A stretch of 64,000 nt of DNA, taken from assembly GCF_016808095.1 (NCBI RefSeq), contig NC_068971.1, positions 7,762,501-7,826,500 on the forward strand, in the 5' to 3' direction. This DNA comes from Vigna angularis (Eukaryota > Streptophyta > Magnoliopsida > Fabales > Fabaceae). Numbering within the stretch: position 1 is the first letter of the stretch; the number at the start of each line of letters is the position of its first letter. The notes under the pieces were generated by a model. It was not told the DNA's origin and did no database searches. It saw only the letters and a list, made by a program, of their open reading frames with translations. Shown piece by piece: positions 10,790 through 20,979 of this stretch. The translations under genes were made by a program, and so were the position numbers.

Positions 10790-12568
10790 TGTTAGATTCA
10801 TGAAAAATATTTATAATAGTAAATTTTAGCATAAGAATATTAATGGATAGAAAAATGTAAATTTTAGATATAAAATTATAGTAATTCTAGAAGGAGAGGT
10901 TCAAATTTTTGATAACTTATTTAGGATTTTTTTTAAGAAAATTGAATAGTAAAAATTGAATAGTAAAAAGTGAATAGTGAATAGTAAAGTGAATAGAAAA
11001 AAGTGAATAGTTAAAAAAAAAATTAAAAAAATGAATAGTGCCAAAGTGATAAGAAAGCCACGTTGGTGCAAAGAGGATCAGATAGAATTTGAATTAAAAT
11101 AATATTTTTAATAAAATAAGGAATAGTAAAAAAAAAAAAACAAATAGTGCCAAAATTTTGGCCTATAAATAGAAATCAGAGGAATGGAGTTTTTGCACCA
11201 AGAAGTAGAGAGAATTATGAGAAAAGAAGAAATTATGAAGTTTTGGAGTAGGAAGAAATTTTAGAGTAGAGGTTTTGAAGAGTTTTCGGGGAAACAAATT
11301 CGGAGCAAGAGAAGTCTGGAATAGAGGTAGGGGAGCTAACCTTTCTAAGCTTTTATATTCTGATTTAGTATTGTTTATTAGTATGCATGTCTTGAAATTA
11401 TGTGAGAATATTGTTAATGCTTACTGTATATTTATTTATATTGAATTTCTGTGTTAATATTATGTGCTGTTATTTTGAATCTGTAAATAAGAAATTTGTT
11501 AAAACTAGTTGAGGAACACTTTGGCTAAGGAAAGACTTGGTACTTAAGTTGTCCATTGTGATGCACCTCTCTTTCTTGGAAGTCTACTCGACAAGCTTTT
11601 AACTTAATTCTTGTTGAACAGATTATGTACTGTTAAACTATTGTGCAATATATCTCGTTGGAATGAATTCATTTTATTGTGGTAGATACGAAATTATGAA
11701 TTTTAATTGTGATAATATTAATTTATTATATTGGATTTAAATTTATGCGTCTGAACATGATATGAGTATTATGGGAAAATTTCGTAATTGTATAATATGA
11801 GTTGAGGAATGTGAGCGTTGTATGAATCTCGTGGAGAGATTCTGTAATGATGTGGTAATTGTGTATATGTTGATGTTGAGGGTCCCGTAGTTGGAGGTTA
11901 TCCTGATACTCTAATAATCATCTAGTCTCAAGTAGAGAGGGATGAATTATGTGGTGAGAGGAGCAGGAGGTCCTGGTCTATGTGCCGGTTTTGGACATAG
12001 TGTTGAGGATTAACCTTGTGAATGGTATGAAGTATTTTGGAAGTATATTTGTAAGAAAAAGTAGAAGTCATCACAAGTGCATAACCTCCCGTGACCGCTC
12101 ATCAACGTATCATCCGGATGAGTGTCTTTTGGGTATTGTGGTGTTCATTGGGTATTGTGGAACGAGTGTCTAATAGGAATTGTGATATGATGATTTGAGG
12201 GTGTCTGACATAATTATTATATGATATTAGTATCAAAGCAATTATGCATGTTTTATAAATTATTTGTTGCATGTTAGCTCACCCTGCTTGTTTGTGTTTG
12301 GGTATGTACGATGATCGTATAATTCGTTATACGGGAGTAGATGAAGGAATGTCGTCTGATCCAGTACCAATGAAGAAAGAGATCGAAGAATAAGTTAGAA
12401 GAATTCGAGTTATATTTAGGAGTTTATAGTTGAAATCTGAGTTTAAAATATGTATAGACATATATCAACTATGAATTTTTAAGTATGAGATTACGGGATG
12501 TTACCGTAAATGTAATGTTACAATATATAAATTATGAATTATCCGGTGTGAAATATTGGGATGTTACA
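10790..12568 (+). repeat. Gy3 5' LTR
   Basis: 1779 bp, from TGTTAGATTCATG to GGGATGTTACA. TATA box TATAAATA at 11164-11171. Hairpin CGTATAA-TTCG-TTATACG at 12316-12333. Confidence 0.85.
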
Positions 12569-12572
12569 TTAA

Positions 12573-12586
12573 TGGTATCAGAGCAG
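12573..12586 (+). other. Gy3 primer-binding site (initiator tRNA-Met type)
   Basis: TGGTATCAGAGCAG starts four bases after the LTR. It matches the usual primer site complementary to the 3' end of plant initiator tRNA-Met. Confidence 0.85.
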
Positions 12587-15100
12587 TTCGTCCTTAGGTT
12601 GACCTGCGGGTTGTACGTTTGACCTGCCTTTCAGTGAAGAGTTGAGTCTAAGTGACATGATTTGTCATGTCTTTTTAAGTTTAAATCGTAGAGTGAGTGC
12701 AGTCCACTTAAGGCTTTAAGAAGAGAAAAATGTCTTGATAAGAGTAATGAGGGTGCACACTCATGACTTTATCAGAGACGAATTTCCTTTCTTAATTCTT
12801 AAGGTTTCGGGAGGGAAGAGTTATGGTCTGAGTCTTTTTGTGGTGTGCTCTATAGTGATAGAGGGATAGAGATTCAAGGATAACTTTACCTTTATACCTT
12901 CTTTAGATTTAATCAAAACCTTTGAGACAAGTTTTTTTTTCTCAAAGATAGCTAGATGCTGTGTATTGGAGCTTGAAAGTAAAAACACCAGAGTTTTGGT
13001 CTTGAAGTATAGAACCGTCGTTTTTACTTGGAAGTGTTTCAAGAACCGAGCGAGAGGATCAGATATCAATAGTTGTACAATAAGAGTTAAGTTCAAAGGT
13101 TTAAATGAAATGAGTTTTGGGGTAAGCATTAGTGTGGTAAGGTTTGAGAAATCAACTTAGTTCTGCCTATAGGTGATGCTTGAAGATTGGAGAAAAGAAA
13201 ATAGTGAAAGAGTTGAAGTTAAAGTTTTTTTTAAAAAAAAAGATAGGAATACTGAAGTAGATTAAGGAGAAATCAAATATTAGACGAAGAGTAGAGGAGG
13301 AGTTGTATAAGGCATATAGCGGATTTAGAGAAAGTTTAGTAGGAGAAGAAATTTCTAAGTTAAGAGAACACGAGGTGTTTAGAAAAGAATGAAGTATTGA
13401 AAGGATTCTAAGCTAAGATGATTAAAAGGAGATGGTTAGATTTTTTTTTTCAGTAAATGTATTGGAGTAAAGATTTGAGAGTATGAGATTCGGGTATGAT
13501 GAGCAGTGGAGAAAATCCAGGTACGAAAATTTTGGCTTTCGTCTTGTGCAACATGTTATAGTTGTTAAATCTAAAAGGAAAAAGTATGAGAGGATTAAAG
13601 GATCACGGTTCATGATTTATGGTTGTAAATCTTATTGATTTTGGAATATTAAAGTTAGTAGAGGTAGTGTAGGTTGAATTAATATTATTATGAACAAGGC
13701 AAGATAAGGAAGAAGAAGAGTTTGGAAATAGATAAAAAGGAGGGTTACAATACTAATGTGATTAGGGAATTTGGAATAATTAAGAAGTTGTAGGTTGTGT
13801 TGGAGCAGTTTTCACCAGGTATAGTTATATGGTAATATTCAAACCTCAAGGGTGATGTAAAGGATGGGTAAAGGTTTATATGTCTCACCTTGATCTTTGA
13901 CTAGTGATGCGTGTGTGAGTTTATACTTATTACTCTTAATTCACATAAGATACAAATTTGAGATTTGGTTAATACTAAATATCCTTGGGATATGGTATAG
14001 GTCTAGGGAAGCACGTTACAATTGAGATGGTATTGTTGTCATCAACCCTAATAAGCTCCCTAGGAGAGTGGTGGGAAGTACATTTACACTTACCCGGTGC
14101 AGCTCCGGATGGGCGATGGGGGGTGGCGTTGTGTACTTGCCCTGATAAGCTCTTTGAGTGGTGGGAATTGCCCTGATAAGCTCTTTGAGTGATGGGAATT
14201 GCCCTGACAATCTCTAGGCAAGTGGTGGGAAGTAACATGGTGGTTAAATGGTTGGGAGGGTGTAATTACCTAAAAGAGCTCTTGAATAGAGTGGTGGGAA
14301 GTGATACTTGACACAATGATTTTGTGTTATGATATGTTTTAGTGATCCATAAATTCCTTATACCTTTGGGTGTAAGGTTGTAAAAGGAGAAAATATGATA
14401 TATAAATGTATACAAATTATGGTGTTTCAAAGCCAGTCGTGATGCTTGAATGGATATATTGTTTGGCGTAGTTAGTAGTATAATTTGTGTAGATACTTTG
14501 AAGGATATAATCTGATGTGCTCTTGTTTCATGATTGTGGTATTACTAATGTGTTATGTTGATAAAAATATGTGCCATATCGATGATTATGATCCTATAAT
14601 ATTCGATCCTTTTGAATTCTGTAAAGACGACATTGAATATGATTTTTAGCTTGTGTGGTCATGTGAAATTAATAATTATGCTAGTTGTTCCGTTATAGTT
14701 TAAATTTGAGTTTGAATTACAAATATGTGTTATCATAAGAGTATACAAATGAGAGCTATTCTCAAAGAAATTTCAATTTCATTATTGAAAATGAATAAAA
14801 CAATGGTGTATGATATGATAAATATCATATATTTCAATAACTCAGGTCTATAAAGTCATTAGGACTACACAACTTTTCAATTGATGCAATTTTGTATTGT
14901 TCGAATCTCATAGGTATAACCAGATGCCTTAATCTTCGTGTGAAAATGATAGCACCCATGTGCTAAGCAAACATATCTTATAGGGCTGTAGAAAAATAAA
15001 ATCATTAACTAGCAAAGCAGATAAAGATCACAATGCATAAATAAAATAAAATGTTCACGTGTCGGCCACAAGTGGCCGTTAAGAGTACAGTCCATAAAAA
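12587..15100 (+). other. Gy3 leader and non-coding interior
   Basis: No gag recognised. The first ~300 bp match the Gy4 leader (minus strand, 20700-20979), with the strongest conservation around 12733-12772. 14040-14235 holds short imperfect repeats around GATAAGCTCTTTGAGTGGTGGGAATTGCCCT units. The rest shows no recognised feature. Confidence 0.5.
12744..12767 (+). ncRNA. Candidate RNA dimerisation hairpin in the Gy3 leader
   Basis: Stem ATGAG/CTCAT closes an 8-base loop GGTGCACA that contains the self-complementary hexamer GTGCAC (12753-12758). Two further pairs lie beyond one A-G mismatch. It is about 180 nt past the LTR end. The same hairpin is conserved in Gy4 (20784-20807, minus). It resembles the kissing-loop dimer initiation sites of retroviruses, and that function is inferred. 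Confidence 0.45.
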
Positions 15101-15121
15101 TATAATAAATAAATAAAAATA

Positions 15122-15135
15122 GTCTCCTTAAGGAG
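15122..15135. repeat. 14-bp perfect palindrome next to the WOX stop codon
   Basis: TCTCCTTAAGGAGA lies immediately downstream of the WOX-type reading frame (minus strand). It could form a short hairpin in the 3' untranslated region. No known role. Confidence 0.4.
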
Positions 15136-15136
15136 A

Positions 15137-15679
15137 TTATTGATCGGCGAACGACAATCTCAAAGAAAGCTCTGTGGAAGGGGCTTTGATGCGAAACAGC
15201 ATGAGTTGAGTAACTTTCTCTTCTTCTTCATGAATAGCGGGGATGGGAAAGAGATCTAGGAGCCTTGGAGCCTGTGGAATTACCCATGAAGGATCTCCGG
15301 TGGTGCAAAAATAATAGTAGTAAGAGATAAATAAAATAAATAAAGAAATTAGAAAAAAAAAGGAAAAGAAAGAAAGTTTACCATACATAAACGACGGAAG
15401 GAGGGAATATGAAGGTTCAGATGTACTAGGGACGTCTTGCGGCAAACGTCGATGCTTCACCCGATTTCCATGGTTTTGAAACCAACAATAGATGCTGTAT
15501 TCTCCAACTTCTCCGTACTCCTTGAGTCGTCCTGTAATCTCGCGAATTTGATCTCGACTAGGATTAATGATCCCATGGTTGAAGATGTTCAACAAGATGT
15601 TAACTTGTTCCGGGGTGGACCGCCATCGTTTGTAAACTGTCTTGGCTTCGATATCCATTTTTTCTAAGTTTTTGTTCAT
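15137..15679 (-). CDS. WOX-type homeodomain protein inside Gy3, probably with one intron
   Basis: The N-terminal half encodes a WUSCHEL-related homeodomain (about residues 16-78). Helix 1 begins RWRSTPEQVNILLNIF. A WOX-type loop INPSRDQIREI and EYGEVG follow. The recognition helix contains CWFQNH, keeping W48, F49 and N51. The spacing and the NP-RD-I and EYG-VG patterns are closest to the WOX8/9 (STIMPY) group as I know it. Position 53 is glycine where WOX proteins have a basic residue. Residues ~98-125 are a run of F, S, I and Y codons that looks like a retained intron: donor G|GTAAAC near 15381 and an acceptor AG near 15296. Such a protein would be a nuclear DNA-binding regulator. The gene lies antisense to its host retrotransposon. 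It could be an expressed gene or a decaying captured copy. Confidence 0.6.
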   Translation of the reverse strand: MNKNLEKMDIEAKTVYKRWRSTPEQVNILLNIFNHGIINPSRDQIREITGRLKEYGEVGEYSIYCWFQNHGNRVKHRRLPQDVPSTSEPSYSLLPSFMYGKLSFFSFFFLISLFILFISYYYYFCTTGDPSWVIPQAPRLLDLFPIPAIHEEEEKVTQLMLFRIKAPSTELSLRLSFADQ

Positions 15680-16263
15680 AAAGTAAAGTAAAAGTAAAAA
15701 GATTTATTACATTGAAGTCAAATTTCCAATTTAAGTCAAGCTTTCCATTTTGCTTCTTCTCTTTTTAGTTTAATTTTCATTGTTCAGTCTTTGAAGTCTC
15801 AATGTCCAAAAATAGATCTGTTTCACGGTCCTCGCAACGGATCCTAACTAGATCTAAGTCCACAGAGTCCATATTTTTATTGTTGTTTAAGTTGAAATAA
15901 AAGCTTGTTTTGGTTCGTTTTAATTGGAGTACGTGGCGTTGTTCTACCCGAATGTCTCTTTCATACCTTCAAACGAAGGGAGATTAACAACGGTTTTCCA
16001 GCCTATATACCCCGTGTTTTAAGACAAAGTGTTCATTAATATGACAACATATATATAACGAGTAAGAAAAAGAGAAAAAGGAAAGAGAAGTAAAGAACAT
16101 AATACTAAATAAGCGTAAAGCAGAAAAACATAGAAGAAAAGCTTGAACAAAGAGAAAAAGGGTTGAGAGAGAAAAACTTACGAACGTGTAAGATGAGACA
16201 GAGTCTCACTTGGCAGAAGGTTCACTAAGAAGCTCTTGGACACACTCGAAGGAGAATCTCACT
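15680..16263. other. 5' flank of the WOX-type gene, up to the Gy4 insertion
   Basis: No further coding sequence seen. Pyrimidine-rich stretches and TATATATA (16050-16057) lie in the minus-strand upstream region. The flank resumes at 24961 beyond Gy4. Confidence 0.4.
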
Positions 16264-19200
16264 TGTAACACCCCAAAAAAATTTTGCCCTTAAAAAAAAT
16301 CAAAACTTGAAATATTACAATAATACAATTGCGGTAACATCCCGGACCTCAAACTCAATTCTATACAAAAGTTTACAGCTCAGACATAACAGTAAAGATA
16401 ACATTGAATCCTTCTAATACACACTTCCATCTCTTCCTGCACTTGCACCAGATCACGCGACATCCCTTCATCTGCTCCCATATAACAAAAACGTTATACG
16501 ATCATCGCAAAAACATGATTTTCCAGTACATGCACAAATAAGTAAGGGTGAGCTAACATGCAATATATCATTCATAAAAATATGCATAATTGTTTTGATA
16601 TAAACATCAAATAATATTTAGGTTAGACATCCCCATATACCAACATACCAAAATTTCTACTAGACACTCATACGGAAGATACAATGATGAGCTACTGGAC
16701 AAAGCTATTCCCCAAACCTTCTAACCGGATACTATTTGGACGGACGCTATCTGCCGAACCCTATCTAATGAATACTATTAGGCTGAAACCCATTTAAACG
16801 AACGCAAGGTGATCATGCACAATTGAGCCGAACACTATACTTAGGAAACCATAATGACCGAACACTCTCATAATGAACACTGAGATCAAACACTAGGCCG
16901 AACGCTAGAAACTGAACACCAGATCGAATACTGATTGCACGAACATTAAGATTGATCACTTAGGCTCGACACTAGACACCAAACGCTATTAGACGGATAC
17001 CATTAGGTCGCACACCAAGAGATCGAATGCTAAGTAAGATCAAACACTAGACTTCACGCTGAGACAGCGCACTCTACTAGGATAATTACCATTATTTCGA
17101 ACACTATTCAAACGATCGCTCAAAGATCAAACCTCGTGCATCACAGATTAAATACCATTCGGACGAACACTTAATTGATCACTTTACTGGATTAAACACT
17201 ATCTGAAGGTAACCTCATAGAGGCCGGATGTTCCCTACGTACGACCGCTAACCGTTAACAGTCCTTGTCTGAGACAAGCGTCATCCAAACCGAGCACTAC
17301 CTATGAACGATCACTGCCTGAATCATGCATCATTACGACTAATCACTATTAATTAATCGATCGCTACCTCAACGAATATAAAGGCAGGTCACTCCCCATA
17401 AATGATTGCAACCTCAGAGCAACATCACCAATAAAGATCATTCTCTAAGAACCATCGCTACAAGACAGAACACTAGAATAAAGAACGCCTAAGTTAGGGT
17501 TAAACGCCTAGAGTACTCTACTGAACACCTCAGTACTGATTGAACGTAATCAAACTAAACCACAGGGTACCAAAATACGACCGAACACTAACTACCTGAG
17601 AACAGCTAACATCAAGATCAACCGTTACCTAATAACGCCTACTACCCGGAAGTAAATAATACCAAGACCGGACGTCACTAATAATAACGCACGCTACTAC
17701 CTATAGACCCAACAAGTTTTACTTCCCGCCTCTCTCGAAGAATTATTCCAAATCCAGTTTTATCTGCACTGCCATCTCTTCCGTACCAATACGATCATCA
17801 CGGTTGGAAACCACAGCCACAACATGCAAGATGAATAACCAGAAGCATCACATCATAACCCAATACATATAAACTATAACAATTCCCATGATAAATTGAT
17901 CCACACGACGATGTCAACTAGTCTTTCATAAACTAATGTTGTTTACTTGTAATTCGTCGTCATAACCTGCTCTCAATACCAGGCGACCCGAGCCGTCTTC
18001 CATCGCGGCTTCAGACCTATCTCCCCGACTCCTCAAGGACTAACGAGTAAAAACATCGATACTACGCGTAACGATGCACTATACTCAACACAAGCCGAAG
18101 TCATTGGGCGAGACATTCACTTCCTCACGCAGAAGAAGGTGACACTCGAATCTCAGTCTCACGCATGAGACTAGCAAAAATGCTCAAAAGACAGACGAAG
18201 TTACAAATAAATAACATAGTGTATGTACCACCTCCAACAGAATAAAAGTGCTCAATCACGAATTCATACATATTCTCAATAATATGTATAAATAAACCAA
18301 TAATGGATCAAGGAAAATAACCAACAATTCTCAATAATTGTTTCAAAAATACTCCCACGGATACATGCATTAATGCCGAACGCTATTTCCCAATGCTATC
18401 TGAACGAACGTTCTGAAATCAATCATCATCAAAGGCCGAACGCTGCCGATGAACACCAAACCTTATTAACCGAGCTCCAAGGACGAACGCTCGAGATCAA
18501 GTCCAGTCATACCTCACCTCAGACGAGTACTTCCTAAGGATTAACATCATCGAGAACGAACGCTCACAAACACAATTAAACCAAGGTCGAACGTCTAAGA
18601 TTCAAACCGAACACTTAAAGTCGAACGCTCAAGATTGTTACCCAAGACTTCCAAGTTAAGAACGAACGCGTCAATTCAAACACCGTTAATCCGGACACGA
18701 TAAGGACGAACGTTTTGATACATAGACGAACCCCTAGGTCACTTGACCGATCATCATTATAAGAAGCATGAACGAACGACATAATTCAGTAGCTAACCGA
18801 ACGGTCCTTAAATCAAAACATAACCGAACGCTCAATAGTCACTAATATCCCAAGGCCGATCGCTCAATATTCAAAACTTAAACAACTTAAAAACCGAACG
18901 CTCACATATACCAAAAACCGAACGCTCAATTACATCCAAAACCGAACGCTCAAATACACCCAAAACCGAACGCTCACTTACACTCATAAACCGAACGCTC
19001 ACTTACACTCATATACCGAACGCTCACTTACAACCATAAACCGAACGCTCACTTACACTCATATACCGAAACCTCACTTACAACCATAAACCGAACGCTC
19101 ACTTACACTCAGAAACCGAACGCTCATAATTACAAAATACCAAGGTCGAACGCTCACATCACAAACATACAAAGATCGAACGCTCAAGAACGAACACCAG

Positions 19201-20300
19201 GTGGGATTCAACACTACTGAGCCGAACGCTAAGATCAATTACTTAAGCCGAACGCTAAACCATTGGACACCATATTGAATTCATCACTGATTGGACGAGC
19301 GCTTAAAGATCAAACATCCTCAAAGAACGAACGCTGCCTATGGCGAGTACTATTTGAATACAAACGTCATCGGAGCCGAACGTTCGCTATGAACGATCGC
19401 TAACTTAGAATAAATATCATCAAAATTGAACGTTCGTTAACCCAGAGTATGACCGAACGCTTACAATCTATGGACGTTCACTATCTGAGAACAAGGAACA
19501 TAAGACCGAACGCTCTTTACAACCTATGGACGTTCTTCTTGAGACCAAGGCCGAACGCTAACGCTCGCTAGCTTAAAATGACCGAACGTTCCAAAACTGG
19601 CTGACCTTGGTCGAGCACTATACGGACGAACGTTCTACATTGGCTGATTCGGACGGCCGCTCAAAACAATTACCGAACGTTCGGAAATTGGCCGACCACT
19701 ATTTGGTCGAGCACCGTTGGAACGAACGTCCATTTTTGATTCACAAAATTGGACGTACGCGCGTTCTGCAGAAATTCTGCAGAAACGCACCCGATTCCAG
19801 AAACCCAGAAAACCTCCATTTTCAACCCCTTCTTTCCCAAATTTTACCCAGATTTGCAGCAACCACAAAATATCTCAAAATCAAGGAAATAAATCAAACT
19901 CCCCTTACCTCTTGAAGACTTCCTTGTAAATTTTGGGATCTATCTCCTCCCAAACGTGCAGCTCCAGATCTCCTTGCAACCTCAACAATTCTTCACTTCC
20001 TCTCCCAGATCTTGCTGCAAGGACTCCCATCTCACCAGATGCCCAACCAGATCCTCCTCTCAGCCCTTCAGAAGTTAGTGCAGCTTCCCATGGGTGCTCC
20101 TGGAACGGCTGGAAACGGAAGGGAGGAAGGGTTTCCTTCTTCTGGAAGCTCTCCCTATACCAAAAATAAGCCCCTCTCTCCTTTTTCCCCAAGCTTCCCG
20201 TAAGATGCACCTCTAAATAATGCTTCCTAATAATGCAAGAGGTGGGTGACCACCATGTCCCCACCATGCCCCCACCACTCCTAAAATTACGGGTCTTACA
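16264..20300 (-). repeat. Gy4 3' LTR (left copy)
   Basis: On the plus strand it begins TGTAACACCCC and ends GGGTCTTACA. Dense in CGAACGCT-type motifs from about 16740 to 19700. It contains about 56 bp (near 20004-20060) missing from the right copy, between CCTCTC direct repeats. Short open frames in 19607-20267 are mirrored in the other LTR and are not convincing genes. Confidence 0.9.
18892..19137. repeat. 25-bp minisatellite, about ten copies
   Basis: Unit AACCGAACGCTCACTTACAC plus five bases (CTCATA or AACCATA variants). The copy in the other LTR is at about 23606-23850. Confidence 0.9.
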
Positions 20301-20979
20301 TTCTCCCCAACAACAAAAATTTTCGTCCTCGAAAATTAAGTCTATCGAAACTAATCAAGGTAAGTTTCTCTCATCTCATCCTTCAAACTTTTCTCTCAAC
20401 TTAAAGATCCTAACAATACTTCATTTTGCTTCAAAGAACTTATGTTCTGCCTTATCTAACTGCCTCTCGAAATCCTCTCAAACCTTGCTACAACCATGCT
20501 TGACTAAAGCTTCTCCTAATCTAACCTCTGAACTTCTTGCGAACATACGATATAAGATTTTCTGACCTTATTTCTTGAAAATTTCATCACTCAAAACATT
20601 ACTTCTAAGGTCCAATATCTTCACCCGTCCTTGAATCTGCATCCCTTTACTACTATAGAGCCTAATACACCACCACAAAAGCAAGAACGAAACAGGAATT
20701 ACTATCGGAAACAACACTGAAGCTCTAACTCTTTCTTATCTCAAACCTTCAGAATTAAGAAACGAAAATCATCTATGGTAAAAGTCATGAGTGTGCACCC
20801 TCATTACTCTTATCAAGACGTTTTCTATTCTCAAAACTTCTAGTTAGATACACACCTTACTATGAAGACTCGGAGGAAATGGTAAATCATACCATTTACA
20901 CTTAATTCTTCCCAGCGAAGACACAGTAAACCCACAACACAAAGGTCATCCTAAGGATGAACTGCTCTGATACCATTAC
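20301..20979 (-). other. Gy4 internal region: polypurine tract, leader and primer site
   Basis: 20301-20335 is the complement of a tract ending TTGTTGTTGGGGAGAA. 20962-20979 is the complement of AATGGTATCAGAGCAG. No significant coding frame between them. Confidence 0.8.
20784..20807 (-). ncRNA. Candidate RNA dimerisation hairpin in the Gy4 leader
   Basis: On the minus strand: stem ATGAG/CTCAT, loop GGTGCACA, palindrome GTGCAC. Stem and loop are identical to Gy3 at 12747-12764. Conservation extends about 15 bases on each side, while most of the surrounding leader has diverged. Confidence 0.45.

Noticed and set aside
15137..15300. LLDLFPI and TELSLRLSF near the WOX C-terminus read as WUS-box and EAR repression motifs
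   Set aside because: Only weak matches; the homeodomain points to the WOX8/9 group, which lacks the canonical WUS-box. Kept as a possibility only.
18892..19137. Regularly spaced 25-bp repeats that could be mistaken for a CRISPR array
   Set aside because: The unit is a continuous tandem repeat without unique spacers and lies in a plant LTR.
19607..20267. Open frames of 70-120 codons in the Gy4 LTRs
   Set aside because: They are overlapping frames on both strands of a non-coding LTR, with no recognisable domain, and differ between the two LTRs by indels.
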